Counted from the first letter of the stretch, positions 1-13,087 are shown. The stretch: DNA of 64,000 nucleotides from Strigamia acuminata (GCA_949358305.1 OX442314.1:17725060-17789059); one strand, 5' to 3'. Translations and numbers: made by a program. The notes: generated from the sequence alone by a model not told the origin.

Positions 1-249
1 AACGCCGATCCGAACAAACTGGGCGAAATAGGTGTTCATAAAACCAATTTATTTGCGTAATCGCACACTAGGCTTATGTACTGTATGAAAATAAATAAAT
101 CGATAAAAAATCTTTAAAGTCGATAAAAAAAACTTTAAAGTCGATAAAAAAGTCTTTAAAGTCGATTTAATAAATCGAATAACAAAAATTGATTATTGCT
201 GTTCGGATAACTGGTTGTTCGCTAAACTCACGTTAGGATGATCGGCGTT
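1..249. mobile_element. MITE-like element with 10-bp terminal inverted repeats
   Basis: The first ten bases (AACGCCGATC) are the exact reverse complement of bases 240-249 (GATCGGCGTT). A second inverted pair lies inside: ATCCGAAC at 8-15 and GTTCGGAT at 201-208. The interior is AT-rich, has no ORF and carries a short tandem array at 100-166. Short size, inverted ends and no coding capacity fit a non-autonomous DNA transposon. The left flank is outside the window, so a target-site duplication cannot be checked, and the superfamily is unknown. Confidence 0.5.
100..166. repeat. Short tandem repeat, about 20-21 bp unit, three copies
   Basis: Three consecutive units start TCGATAAAAAA and end CTTTAAAG, at 100-119, 120-140 and 141-161, followed by a partial unit beginning TCGATTT. 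They differ only by one or two bases in the A-run and the centre. The array lies inside the MITE-like element at 1-249. Confidence 0.8.
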
Positions 250-3200
250 CTACTGTAATGTCTACGATGAATTTGATTTGCATCTTTTCAGTATTATTTC
301 AGAAATAAACCGGTATAGGTTGCACTTTATTAAAATTTATGTTTATTTGGGCTCGTTTGAGCTGGTAATTTAACTAATTTTGTTGTTTTATCAGCTTTTG
401 GATATTGGAAAAACATTTGAATGCAGCGTTTTAATTTGAGATTGAAGGAAATACTCTGCATTATGGACACCAGGGTGAACGCTTTTAGTTAGAAAAGGCC
501 CTTTTTGTCTTACAGTGAATGCTTATGCCAATTGCATTGTCGCAAAGCTTTGCACAAGCCTTGGAAATTAAAATTTTATATTTTGATTTTAATTTTTGCA
601 AGTTGTGGTTGGAATATCCCCTTGTGTGCTATAAAACAATGCGAAAAACCACTCAAACAGTAAACACACAAGAAAAACACAATCTGAAATTACAAAATAA
701 GTAGAAACACATTAAATTTTTATCAAATCTTACGGGAGAAAGAGTGCTCCAACGACACGCTTACTTTTGTCTCATTCTTTAACCATAAGATATTGAAGTA
801 ACAAAAGGAGGCTTTACCTAGATTGAACGCACCTGTTGTTTTAACTTGGAAAATTATTTTCTTAACTGTTTGTTAGCAAATTAAAAGCTAATTGTAATGA
901 TTACACAGCACAGTATTTAAGATTTAAGTAACACGGAGAAAATTAACCGAATGCAACTGCATGTCTAAGATACTTTGTTGCGGCCATCAATTAGTGAGCA
1001 AATGCGTTTGGAGAAGAACAAGCTGTCGGACAAATTGCTCGCTTACTAAATAAAGCGAAAAGATCTCCACCTTCTTCAGTAACCTATCATTTGAGGCCGA
1101 AGCGACTAACAAATTGTAATCCCCTAATGTTAGAGGGGAAAGATGCGAGTCTGCAATTTATTACGAATTCGTACAGAGGTGATGTTTTTTGTGTCAGACT
1201 TATTCTGCGGTTTTACTAATGTGTCTTTAAAATTCTCGCTAGTTTATTTTCTCTTTGAATTAATGTCGTTTCTTTTTTCTTTCTTTGTTTTTTTTTTGTT
1301 TTAAAAACAAAAGCATCTTTCACGAAATGAAATGACAAGGATTAATCGAATTTTTTGTTTAGGAAACATACAGGTGAGCTCTCCAAATGACCAGAGGAGA
1401 CCATTAAGAGGTGTACGGAAGCAAGGCAGCACACTATAATTTAGATTAACATCGCGCTCATCTTAATGTTGTAATGATGCTTTTAACACTGGAATAACGT
1501 GGCTTTATTCATCCCTAATAATAAATGACCACTTTTTAAATAGGATCCTAAAGGAACGTTTTATAGTAATTAGGTTATGGCTCAGAGGCTGAAGGAAATT
1601 ATATGCTTTTCACGAGGGTAGTTGGAAGTGGGAAATGTAAAAAAAAATTAAAATTAAAGTAAAAAAAAAATTTCTAATGTGGCGAATGTAACAAAAAGTA
1701 TACTGGAGGGTTGGTTTATGTGTGCGGACAAATTGGTGCAGTCACAACTGATTTAAGGTTGGGTCATGAAACCGAGCTGAGTGGGTGGGCATGTGAATGT
1801 CAAGCCATGCCTGATGTACCCACCTCGCAGGTCATGACCAAGGTTGGTCTTTATAGGGCCCTTTTTTTTTCTTTTAAGGAAATTGAGTAAATTTGTATGG
1901 CAATTATTTTTAACAGATGTCGCAGTCATCTTTTTTTCTAATTTTAATTTGGAATTAGGTTCGTGTTTAGTGCTCGTTTTATTGCAAAAATGATATAAAG
2001 GGAAGTTAAATGCCGTGCCGTGATGGAATTTGGATAGCTAAATAGTCTGTTGCAACATTAATTGATTTTTTTTTGTTTCTCTATTACGATTTTAATTGTG
2101 ATAGATTATACAATGTGGATTTTTTTGGGTTTTTTTTGAACGATTAAAAGGGTTTACTTAATCAATTACGTAAATTGATTAGATTCTTAATTTTAATCTT
2201 AATCTATTATAAATTTTAATCAAGTTGCGGTCATGCTTGGAACCTTGAAAGATTTTTTTGTGAATATATTTGTTAATTTTTTTTTAAAGTGGTGATGTGA
2301 AAAGTGTAAAATAATTAAAAGGCGTTGTTATTTAGCAAAGTGACGACCACTGAAGAAATAAATCTTCATTTTTTTCTCTTTATTTTTATTTTTTTTGTGC
2401 ATTTGAAAAGTAATGGTTTTCATCACGCGATTTGAATTGAATATTTAATTTATAAAAAAAATAAAAATAAAATATGTGTTTATTGCGTTCTTTGGTTGAA
2501 AACTTCTCGAATATACGTGTTGTGACATAGATGAATGAGTTAAACAAATGCATTTAATTTTTATGGGCTACTGCACTTAACAAAAAGGGTCATCGGTTTG
2601 CGAGTGGCAAATAAATCCGGCATCGCAGCGATGGGTATTGTTGCAAGTGAAAAGGCGATGTATAATATAACGAAACAATTTTACTTCTTTGGTGGTTAAT
2701 AAAACGAGACGCGTGGCAAGCACGCGGATTTACATAAAATTCTAACACATATTCGGGGTCCACTTCCGGCTGGCAGGGATTTTGGTGGCGCACAATTTGC
2801 ATACAAGAGGGCACTTACAACGGCGCTCGATCTAAAAAACACACATTAAATCATTTAGATTTTATGATCGGATAGAGAAGCATTTTCAATTTTCATTTTA
2901 TTACCTTTAATTTTATTATCAAACCACATTTTAAAATTTTTTTTTTTCTTAATTGATGTTTTGATTATCCAACATCAACGGATTGTTTCGTAATTAAAGG
3001 GTTGTTAAATCTCAGATGGATTGGTTCATAACTTTCTGGGTTTGAACAAAGATCATTTGATAGCATATAATTAAAAAAAATATATAAGTGAGTATAATTT
3101 TTTAAAAAAATTGAGTTATTTCATGTAAGGCTATCTTGAAAATTCATGGGTCAAATAGAAAAGTGATGCCTTATTATTACTCCAAGCAGAATTACACGAT

Positions 3201-5532
3201 TTTTCATTCTGTCACATGTTCAATTAAAATAAAGTTCGGGCGCCTCTTAAAGAGACCATAAAAACCAAGTGATTTTTTTTCTTGTTGTTTTAGAGACACA
3301 TACTTGCTGCCAGTGTGAACAGTCGTGTGTTGTTGAAAAGCTGCTAAAGTTGATTCATTTTTCATGTAGTGCAAGCAGGATGTGTGTGCTAGTAAATATT
3401 TCAACGCCTGTTCAGTAATGCGTAGGACTATAAAAAAATCGAATGCTCACAACACGTTGACTAAACGCTTTGACCATTTGTTTGGTTAATGATGGGTGAA
3501 AGAATGTTAAGATTTGTTGTTGGGGGGTGTAGAATTGTAGTTTATGTTTTTTAAGGGGTGGTTTTGCTGAGATTTATTCGAACCCCATCTAATTCCACGA
3601 AATTCTTTTCCTCTCACAATTAAATTAAGCCACTTTGTTTCAATTGCTGCCTGCCTTGTTGGTTTCATGTGAAAATGACTTGATTGGAGGGGAAAAACCC
3701 AGTTCGCTTATTTATTTTTCTTGGTAATATACAGCTGTTATTTATTTTTTATTTTTTTTTACTTTTAGAAATTTTGCTCTTCTCGAAAAACTTTTTTTTA
3801 TAAACCTCGTGCACACTTTTTTCTTTTTCACAAGTGAAAACATTTTCGTAGTTAATTTTCGACTCGTTCAATTTTTTTCTGTTTGGAGACAATTCGTTTT
3901 TTTCAGACTACGAAGTAAAATACAAAAAAAATTAAAATCAAATAAAGGAAACTGGATTTGGTGCATTTGAGAATAGAAACATTTGTATGTTTCTCGTGTT
4001 TCGTTTATCTTCAAATGTGTTGTTACTTGTGAAATCGAAATAAACATCTCGCAAGAGTTTCTTAAGAAATGCTTATCGGTTTAGCGCTTGGGTATTGTAT
4101 TTTGTGGCGTGCGCTGCTAATTAACTGTACGATAACACATTAGTGAGCGTAGGCGCTGATCAGGTGTTGATGTTTTATCACTTATGAAGTGTGATGAAGG
4201 GATTATGTGATAGGGAATAGCTGGTCGAAGTTAATCTGCTGGAACACTTGTTGCTGTACCACACTGTATTTGTGTACACTAGCGAAGTGGCATTTAGGAT
4301 TCAACATGATGTCTTGCATCTTCCGACTGGTGGGTTAATAATTAATATAGATAGCACAGCACAGAGCGATTCCCATTATGGCATTGCGTAAGATCTAATA
4401 TTGTTAAGTTTAATGCGGCTTTTGTTTTTGGAAGAATATTTTCTCTGGACCAAATCTTGGGTTTTTGTTATTTTAAAAATGAATGGAAAGTGACAAAAAT
4501 GTGGGCTTTTCTGCAAGGCAGTAGAGTTTCGGAAGTGTGTTTTAAATTTTTTTGAAGTATGATCGTAATTATATTCTTATTGACTCCATTTTTCATAATT
4601 TACGAAAATATTTGAGACACTCAATCTTTAAGTTTTGTTCCATATCACAACTTACAGTGTAATACCGCCTTATTTCTTGTATGGGGCTAAGGAATTTTGC
4701 TCACAATACTATAACTTAAAAATTGTACCCCATTTCAAGATTAAAGATTTATTTCAAGTACTGTAGTGTGAAAAATAAGTGCAGGTAACATATGTGAAAA
4801 GTGTTCGTCGAAAATTTACACACGTTAGTAAATATTAATTTTTGTTTCTGCTGTATTCTTAATAAATTTACATAAATCATAAGTGAGTTTGGGGTTAGTG
4901 GCAAGTTTACGCAAGCGAGCATTGAAATTGTGAAGTGGCTGTCAAAGTGTTAGAATTAGTGCTTGTCATCCGCGCCAACATTGGTGATGTATGAAGGTTT
5001 GTATGAAGAGTTGGTTTTGTACTCCATAAATTATCATAGAGATGGATAATTTAATACACCAACACTTGAAGTATGAATTTTTCAACCAGCACTTGAAAAA
5101 TAAAAATAAAAATCCAAAAAAAAATATTTTTTATTTTTTTATTTATTAAAAATTTTAAATGACAAAACGATTTTTCAGTGGTAGATGCGAAAAATGTAAT
5201 CAGCGATGATTCAGCATCACCCCATTAATCATAACCCCCTATTCATCAGATAAGTTTTGTCATTCCTTTTGAAGGAAAAAAAAATTACAGGTGAGAATTC
5301 TACCTCTACTGATAATACAAGTAAACTGCGAAAATATTTCTTAATTGGATATATTATATAAAAAGACCTCCCATGTTGACGTGTCTTGTTAAGCCGCAAT
5401 TTGATAAAAATAATTTTACCTGATTAAATTGTCGTGGGAGAAATGAGCTGTGAAGAAATGCCAGACAAGATAGAACATTTTGAAGGGGTGCATTGAAATC
5501 GTGAAATTTGAAGATAATGGGTGACCTGAAAA
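250..5532. other. Gene-free AT-rich DNA upstream of the first NtA exon
   Basis: I see no supportable gene here. The ORFs are short, low-complexity and unlike any family I know. The stretch holds many poly-T and poly-A runs. It is either intergenic DNA or the start of the agrin transcription unit; a non-coding leader exon cannot be excluded. Confidence 0.6.
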
Positions 5533-5800
5533 GAAAGTCACCAACCAACACAACACACCCTCCCCGTACTCAGCTCGTAATCGACTCCTCCTCTCGATGG
5601 TGGGTGGGGAAGGGGGAGTGAGTGAAGAATTGAGTGGATTTGGCGACACCACTGACATGGATACACTGCGGGAGCACGTGTTCTCACGAGGTGTGGTGGG
5701 TGAAATCTCACGCTGGTTGCTGCCAGTGATAGTTTGACGCGAATTTGAGTGGATCGTAAAGTTTATTTCATTCATCATTGACGAGTTGTACTTATTTAGA
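5533..5800 (+). promoter_or_regulatory. Putative promoter or 5' leader of NtA exon 1
   Basis: This stretch is visibly richer in G and C than the DNA on either side and directly precedes the first NtA start codon, as expected of a promoter or 5' UTR. The reading frame of the ATG at 5801 is closed by an in-frame TGA about 70 bases upstream, so translation does not enter from upstream. TTATTTAG directly before the ATG (AG at 5798-5799) resembles a 3' splice site, so a separate leader exon is also possible. I see no clear TATA box. Confidence 0.3.
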
Positions 5801-6206
5801 ATGTCGGTGGTGTGGATGATGATGATGATGATGATGCTCGTAATGATCGCAGCTTCCAGAAAATTGAAGAGTCGGTGCAAAGATGAGGCGTTGGAAGTGC
5901 GAGAAGAATATGCGACCGTTATTTTCACTGGGACTGTGTGGCGGGTTTTTCGCACATCTGAGCAGAAATTTACCTATTCAGCAGAAGTGAAGGTTCGGCG
6001 GGTCCTCAAAGGTGGCGACCATGTGAATGCAGATACTTTGGTTGTAATCGATGAGATTGGAACGCCGCTCATATGTAGAAGTCGAGTGCGTGAGAAAGAC
6101 ACGAGAATTTTTTTTCTCACTCGAGGTGTAAATCACCTGAGGTTCAACTCGAGTGTCATCCGTGTGACGATGGCTAATTTGTTGCGAGTGATGGCGGCAG
6201 TTAAAG
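5801..6206 (+). CDS. agrn: Agrin alternative first coding exon 1: signal peptide plus NtA domain
   Basis: The 135 codons plus one base encode a secreted N-terminal agrin (NtA) domain, the module that anchors agrin to laminin in basement membranes. Residues 1-18 are a signal peptide whose core is seven consecutive Met codons. The domain follows, with family motifs IFTGTV (41-46), RRVLKG (66-71), KDTRIFF (99-105) and N-S-S (116-118, an N-glycosylation sequon), and ends in the helix ANLLRVMAAVK. Cys26 and Cys92 are placed for the conserved tethering disulfide. In the last helix, Leu127 and Val134 have the i, i+7 spacing of the laminin-contact residues known from chick agrin (recalled, not checked). 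The exon ends at AAAG|GTAGGC in phase 1. Beyond the donor the frame runs only into a poly-T tract and stops. The ATG is the first after an in-frame stop. It is the most diverged of the three NtA copies. Confidence 0.88.
5816..5836 (+). repeat. (ATG)7 coding microsatellite in the signal peptide
   Basis: Seven perfect ATG triplets lie in frame inside NtA exon 1 and form the hydrophobic core of its signal peptide. Gain or loss of units would keep the frame but change the length of the core. Each ATG is also a possible start codon. Confidence 0.95.
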
Positions 6207-6889
6207 GTAGGCGAAAGATTTTTTTTTTTTTTTTTTTTTTATAAAAAAAGGGAATTGTTACCAGGGTGAATGATGGACACTCGGAGATAGACCACACCCT
6301 TTAAAAATGCATTAATGAACGGGTGCGGAATGAATTTTATTTGACATGTGGCAATCATAATTCACAGCTGTGCCGATAATGACGTATGGAATTAGCCTGT
6401 GAGGTGTGGAATGGTAATTGAAAAGAAGCTCATTATTATTCATGAACGTCAAGGTTGGCAATCTCCTTTCTTATCATCACCTGCTTCGTGGATGTGGTAC
6501 GATTCAAATGCCGGAACTAATTGAAAAGGATTGAAGCTGTAGGCAAAAATAAAAATGCAAATTGTAAAGTTTTAGAAGTGTTGTATGGAAAAAATGTACA
6601 AATTGAGCAATCTATGGAATAATAGCAAAGTTTAAAAGCTTTTCCAAAATAATACTTTATACAGATTGAAGAAAAAAATATTGTTCTGCCTTGGTTGCCA
6701 TCTCTAAATAGAGAGCGATGCTCTTATAAGGAGAAGATGTAGATAGTCATAGTAGAAAAGCAGCTGTTCTTGCCAGTTAATTTAATGGGACAAACATTTG
6801 TCTGCAGCAGCAAAAAAGTGTTTTTTTTACTATTTTTAATTGAACTGGATTTGAACCTATTTTAATTAAAGAAAAGTGGGATAAAAGGT

Positions 6890-7215
6890 GCGAATTTGAA
6901 CGTGGAATTTGAACAGCTTGGTTGTATTTTTATTCGTATTGGCATTGTTGTGCACGCTATTGAATGGGAATTGACTGATTTGACAATGCTCCTCATCGGG
7001 CAAGACGAATTGGCCCTTACTGAAGAACCATTGGTGAATGCGAGAAGGATAAAAAAGCTGCCTACTTGGAGGATTGAATTGCCCCGTTGGAATGGAAGGG
7101 AAATAGGGAGAGTGGTTGTGTATGGAAAGGAGATTTATAACAAGTACTCTTCCAAAGGACATGGTCAAGAGATAAAGATTCGACCCACAAGTCGTGGTTT
7201 GAATTCGCAAATAGT
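6890..7215. repeat. Dispersed repeat, copy A
   Basis: The part from about 7060 to 7210 resembles 19546-19700 in the same orientation: shared GAGATTTATAA, GAGATAAAG and TTCGACCCACA in the same order and similar spacing. Part of its complement also resembles 19801-19900. Both strands are open for about 110 codons, and the translated segments match better than the DNA does (for example EIYN, EIK and RPT recur in order). It may be an old transposable element. I do not recognise the family. Confidence 0.4.
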
Positions 7216-7748
7216 CTAGTGCCGGAATAAGTCTTCACACACTTGTCACGAGTTTGCTATTTTAAGTTGTAGAGTTAATAATTCAGGTGGGAAAAGTTGG
7301 GAAAACTTGGGTCAGCTGTTTGGGGTTGAACTGTCTTTCTGATTTACTCACTAATGACTTGATAAAAAACGAGGAAAGGAGGGGAAAAACAAGGAACTGA
7401 TAAAGTACTACGTTAATGAAGAGCTGTATCCCAATTATTACGTCTTTTGAATTTTTTATTTTTTTAAATTTTTTTTTTTTGATAAGAATGGTCATCTTTT
7501 GTGTGAGTAAGAAGGGTGCGTTTTTATCAGTAATGGAAATGACAGTTGAGTGAGTAGTCGAGCAACGTTTTTTTGGGAAGGTCTTTGATTGGTCGAGATT
7601 TATTGCGCAGATATAGATACTAGACAGTCACCTGCACATTCGTCAACATATACCACCTTTTATTATTTAAAAAAAAAACTCTTTTTGCTTTTATTTTTCA
7701 TGTTATTCTGTGATGGGCGTGCAATGGCAGCAATAATTCTCCATTAAA

Positions 7749-7852
7749 TATAGTGCAAAGTTGTACTCGCTATTTAATTATTGTGTGTACATAAATATTT
7801 TATAGTGTAAAGTTGTACGCGCTATTTAATTATTGTTTGCATATAAATATTA
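7749..7852. repeat. 52-bp tandem duplication
   Basis: Two adjacent units of about 52 bp begin TATAGTG(C/T)AAAGTTGTAC and share GCTATTTAATTATTG, starting at 7749 and 7801. They differ at only a handful of positions, so this is a recent local duplication in intronic DNA. Confidence 0.85.
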
Positions 7853-10800
7853 TCTGTTAAGTATTTATTTTTTATTTTTTAGTTTTTTGTTTGTTTAAAA
7901 TAGTTAGCAGAAGAAATGAAAAATGAGGACAATTTGTACAAAATTTATTTTCAATTGCCATGTGTTGGATATGAAGTATGCGATTTCATTGTAGTGCAAT
8001 CAAGGCAGGGGGTTGATCATTTGGAAGTTTGCTGTCACATCCACAGCTTGACCAGGTTGACCGGGTTGAGAAAACACCATTTGTCCTTTTGCTCCGAAGG
8101 AGGCGTAGTCGCAGTCGTCGTGGGAGGTGTATAGGTGTGTTACTATGGTTGCTAATAACAGCGGTAAGGTGGGGTCTAAATTTCGCATGAGAAATGTTTG
8201 GGACTCGAGTTAGTAGCGAGATAAATTATGAGACAACCTTATAACCGAATTAAATTTTAGTAAATTATTGATTGAATAGAGATTAAAGTATTAAGCCATT
8301 ATGATGAAAAGTGAATTTAATGCCACCTATGACTTGATCCGCCCATTGAGTTGGATATTAATGGACTGTCATGTCAAACTGCCTCTGTTTAGAAACTTGA
8401 CTTAGTAAACTTGATGAGCGATTTCTTTGACCTATTCTGTGGGGGGGTGAACTACTGCATAAAGTTGAGGGAGGGATAAAATATGAGGCAGGGGGTAATT
8501 AACTGATGGGTGGGAAGTGACGTGTGCAAATACACCCAACTCATGTAAAAGCAATGTCAAGTTTGGAAGAAAAAAGATTTTTGAAGTGTGCGTGGGAATA
8601 TTTTTTTCTTTCTTGTATTTTTTTATTTTTATTTTTTATTTAAAAGAAAAAAAAATGGTTTTTATTACGGAGTATTATTTTATATGTTAAGTGGAAGAAA
8701 TGCATTTTTTCACTAACTTAATCCTTAAAATAATACGTTTTTTTCTCTCTTTAAATTCTCTGGAAATCATCAATCATCGTTTAGAAATTACGTGGGGACT
8801 TTATTCCCTAAAAGGGTTTGATTATTTTAAAAACTCGACAATTGCAGTTTAAAAAGATACAATTTAATTACAAAAGCATCTAATGATTATAAAATAGTTC
8901 AAAACAAAAGGGGCATTCAAATTGGTTAAGCAATTACTTAAAGTTTTCGTAAATGAATAAAAATACGTGCAATAAATGGAATAAATGATTTAATTGAATT
9001 ATTGAATAAAATGTTGTAGTATCTTACTAATGTGCGTGCTCGAGCGCAGCTGAGATCTGAATGATTGCTTAACCGAGCATGCGCAAATCGCATCATTGTT
9101 ACTTAAGATGAGTTAAGGAAAATAAGTGACCCAAAACCTTGCATCAAGATAAGCAAAATAAATAAACAAAGTTAAGGAACATATGTTGTAATAAATGTCA
9201 TATCTTCAGGCAGATTTTTCTTAACTAATTTGAACGTACCTAATGACATACTAATAAGTTTTATTTCGGAAATTATAGTTGGGGATTCGAGGACCCAACA
9301 TGGTTCGCATAATTGAATACCGTAATGAGGTAATCATAATTTTTTCTGAAACTCTGTTTTGCAACTAGGATCCAATTGCACTTGCCGCCGTTTGAGTGTC
9401 AGTTTTGACTTGCGAGTGACTTGCACAACTTAAGTCTTCATTTATTTATAAGCTTAACGCTTTGTTCGTGTATTGGATGGAAATTCAGACACTAGCATTT
9501 GGCAGTTGACTGTCACTTTGAGGCTCAACTCCTCTCTTGAAATGGACTTTAATACCTTTTTCTTTTATTTTTATTAACCTCACCTTGGCAAAGAGATTAA
9601 TTGTTTTTAGCTTTGGGCCACAAATCGTAAAGTATGCGTCGCATCAGTAAATTGTGTGTGAAGACAAGAGAGTTCTTAGTTCTTTCCCGCACGCCCCATG
9701 GCTCTAAGGTGGGCTAAAAAGCCCTCACTTTTCTTGAAAATGAGGTTATAGTCTACACTTACCCGTACTCTACTTGATAAGACCAATTACGGTTTATTAT
9801 CAAGTTGGTTTGAAATTGTGGGGTTGCACTCGCGAGATTTCGAGTCTACGGTGTGAAATTAAATCAAACTATATCAAATAGTTATTGCCACGTGATTATT
9901 TTTAACAACTTTTTGCTGTGAAATTATTAGGACCGTTTACAGATTAGATTTAAATTATAACCACATTGGATTAGGAGTTGAGCTGTTTATTGGATCATGC
10001 GTTATATATTTAGTTTTTTAATGGTTTTTGGGGATGATAATGCCTGCTATGAAGTATATATATCTAAAGATATGTGTAGTGAAGACAAATTTCTACTCTT
10101 CTTGTCGTTGTGTTATAATTTATGTCTCAACAACTGTTAAATGTCAGCTATGCTTTTTATGCCTAGTTGTTATTTTTAAACGTGACACTGAAATCATATG
10201 TATATATTTTTTATTTTGCAAGTTTAACTCTATGTATGGGACAATCCGGAAGTTGCAATTTTTTATTTTTTTTACGAGGGTCATGAAAAACTGACCGCTA
10301 CTCGGAAATAAATTTTCTGAAATGGCTGTCCGGATTGTCTTAATATATTCAATTTTGGTGGTCTCTTATTACCCGAAATGGAAGAAATGAAATGAATTTG
10401 TAATTGTATTCTTTTCATGTTAATTTAATGTCCTTTTTTTTGGTTGGAATTTTTATCACGTTTGCAGATTAGGTGATAAGCTGGCGACAACATAGAACTG
10501 TCATCGTAAACCAATTTCAGCAACATTTACGTTTGCACGGTCAAATGCGATGCAAAATTCGCCTTGTTACATAGACTCATGTTATTCGGCGGGCGAACCT
10601 ATTCTGATGGGCCAACAAAGCCCGATTTCTCCGCACACTTCTAGTTGTTAAAAAACGAGAAATTTGAAAACTTAGTGTTGCTCGTGTGTTTTATTGGGCG
10701 AAATGAGACGTTAATGTTGGTGCGCAGGCTTAAGCTTAGTCAAGTATGTAATGGATGTCCAATTAGGAAGGCATAACCCGAGGTCTGTTATTTCTTAATT

Positions 10801-12289
10801 CCCATGGTGTTGGGAGTAAGTTTAGTGTGGGTGTGTGCACCTTTCTTTATCTTGCCATTTTCTCCTATTAATGAGGCTTTTAAATTCGGATAATTTGTTC
10901 CACGTCTCGTAGAATAAAAAGCAGCGTCGGATTGTCGACTGAAAATCGTCTGCGAGTGGAGGGGAAATGCGTGTTGGACAGATGAGACGTTTAAGTTTTA
11001 CTCTTTTGTGTTTACTTAGCGTTGTTTATCTTTTTGTTATTTTGAATCACTTGAAATTTGTTAAGGAATGAGATACGTACGGTGTACATCTCTCGAGGAC
11101 AAAGAAAGTGTGTGACGACCTATGCAAACCAAGCGAGTAATTAAAGTTGCAACAGGACTTGCACGGGTTATGTGCCGTAACTGATTAGATGAAGTTGGCA
11201 CAATCCCTTTTCCATTTCATTTTCTTCTCCGGGGATTCGACGGAGTTGTGCATATTTATGAGCCACGAGAATATTGCCGGCTTGTATTGTATGGATAGAA
11301 TGGGCATAGAAGAAAGGATGAAGACTTTGGCTTTTATATTGGCTTGTTGTTAGCATGCATGAAGTGAAGTCTCTCGTTTTAGCTTCACATTTCACATTGT
11401 GTAGGAAATTGCTTATTACCAAAAGGCAAATACGGCCAGGAAACATCGAGAATGTCAAGAATGATCTCTCTTAAAGGAGTGAATAGACACTACTATTTTT
11501 AGTGATTTTTTCGTCTTCGTTTGCTTGATTTGCAGTGTGTTAAGAGAGAGCGCTATAAAAGATGGTTGTATGTAGAAAAAAATGGGTTTCTTAATCTATT
11601 GGGAGGAGTTCATCCGCCCTAGTCCTCCGCAAGAGACTTCAATTTTCTGATTGGTATCTTGATAAGAATAGGGAATGTGTTTGATGGTAGAATGATAAAA
11701 TAGGAGAAAGTTTCTTGGGCCAATGGTTGGTTTTAAATGCTTTTTTTTTTTTAGATTTTCGTGTGATTGACAAGATGCTGACATTTTTATTAGGGCTTTT
11801 TAGTTTTAGGGCTTAAAATTGATGTAAACAGTAGTTAGGAAAAGGGAATTGGGAGTTTTCTGTAGGTTTGTTTGTTTGGTTATAACTTCTGTGCACTTTG
11901 GGCGATTTTAGCTGCGACTTGAAATTGTGAATGTCACTTCTAGTGGTTTTTAAAGATTTTAATAATTTTTGAGAAAGTGAGGGGATTCAGCTGAATAATC
12001 TTTTAGCCGTGCTGCCAGGTGTCGGCGATCGATCTTGTATTGAGTGCGCAAGTTGAGTGTGATGAAAGGTGCCAAAGATTCTGAAATATTTTATTTAAAT
12101 ACTTTATTTTTTTATAGTACGGTATATACTTTGTTTTTGTTTAAAATTTAGATAATTTAATTATCAAGATTTTTTTTTTTTGGTAATTTTTGGTTGGACA
12201 TTTTGAATTAGTGACACAAAATGGAAGTGTTTCGGAGACAAAAATGTGAATGATTGTTGTTTTACATATTCTGAGGTCATGGTACAATT

Positions 12290-12657
12290 TTCTCCAATCT
12301 GGGACTCTGACAGGTATCCCGGATTCATCTCACTGCTACCTAATTTTCCTTCTCTCCCCACCAGAGTGAGTGGACACGCCCTTCGTATAGACTGAAAGAA
12401 TCTTCACTCCCTCCACTTTTCCAGCTCAGGAGTGAACATCGAGTGCGGACACATCGGTCTTGGATCCGATCTATAACGTGCGGCTCGCTACAGGAAAATC
12501 ATATTTAATGGATTAGTTTTAATTGTTTTTGGACAAATTTTAAATTTTTAGTCGGTTATTTTTATTATTTGCAAAAAAAAATATATATATATATATTTTA
12601 AAATATAAATAATGGGTGGGATTTTAAAATTTGAATTAATGTTGTAACGTTTTTGCG
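12290..12657 (+). promoter_or_regulatory. Putative promoter or 5' leader of NtA exon 2
   Basis: A GC-richer patch at about 12290-12500 is followed by an AT-rich stretch with an (AT)n run near 12580-12596, then the ATG at 12658. An in-frame TAA lies 21 bases before the ATG, so translation starts locally. The patch is a plausible core promoter or 5' UTR, but I see no diagnostic motif. Confidence 0.3.
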
Positions 12658-13087
12658 ATGATTTCAACAAAGTTGTTTGCGTTGATAACACTGTTGCTAG
12701 CTGTGGACTTGTGCGGCGGTCGGAGACTTAGGCGACATCACATGAGGCTTTGTTTGGTTCAAGAAGATGGTGGTTTGGAAAGACGAGAAACGCGGGCAAC
12801 TTTTATATTTACGGGAACAGTCCTCAAAGTTTACCGTAAACCTAAACCGGAGTTGTACAAAGCGCAAGTGTTTGCAAGGAGAGTTCTTAAAGGCGATAAG
12901 ATGTGGACAGATAAAGAAGTGATGATAGAAGGATTTGGAAACGATTTACTCTGCTCGGGCCACGTGCGAAAGAAAGACACTCGCATTTTTTTCGCCGTCC
13001 AATCGGAAAAAGGCAAGTGGACGTTAAGCTCGAGCGTGATGAGATTGACCATTGCAAACTTGGATCGAATTACGGCCGCCATCAAAG
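12658..13087 (+). CDS. agrn: Agrin alternative first coding exon 2: signal peptide plus NtA domain
   Basis: The 143 codons plus one base encode a second complete NtA start. Residues 1-19 form a classical signal peptide (K5, then LFALITLLLAV, cut near Cys19-Gly20). A basic stretch (GRRLRRHH) precedes the domain. Family motifs are IFTGTV (50-55), RRVLKG (74-79) and RKKDTRIFF (104-112), then the last helix ANLDRITAAIK. Cys32 and Cys99 are the expected disulfide pair. The N-glycosylation sequon of the sister copies is lost here (Ser at the Asn position, L-S-S-S). Leu135 and Ile142 keep the hydrophobic i, i+7 pair expected to touch laminin. The exon ends AAAG|GTAAGA in phase 1 and reads only briefly past the donor to a stop. 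The ATG is preceded by an in-frame TAA. It resembles copy 3 more than copy 1. Confidence 0.9.

Larger units (their letters stand above)
6207..12289 (+). other. Intron between NtA exons 1 and 2
   Basis: The intron opens with the donor at 6207 and a poly-T tract at about 6220-6240. It holds one copy of a diverged dispersed repeat (about 6890-7215), a 52-bp tandem duplication (7749-7852) and a purine-rich patch around 8440-8560. I found no other exon with coding character. Confidence 0.6.

Noticed and set aside
5416-5955. 179-codon ORF on the - strand
   Set aside because: It runs antisense to the signal peptide and NtA exon 1, and its Ile run is the complement of the ATG repeat. Shadow of the real exon.
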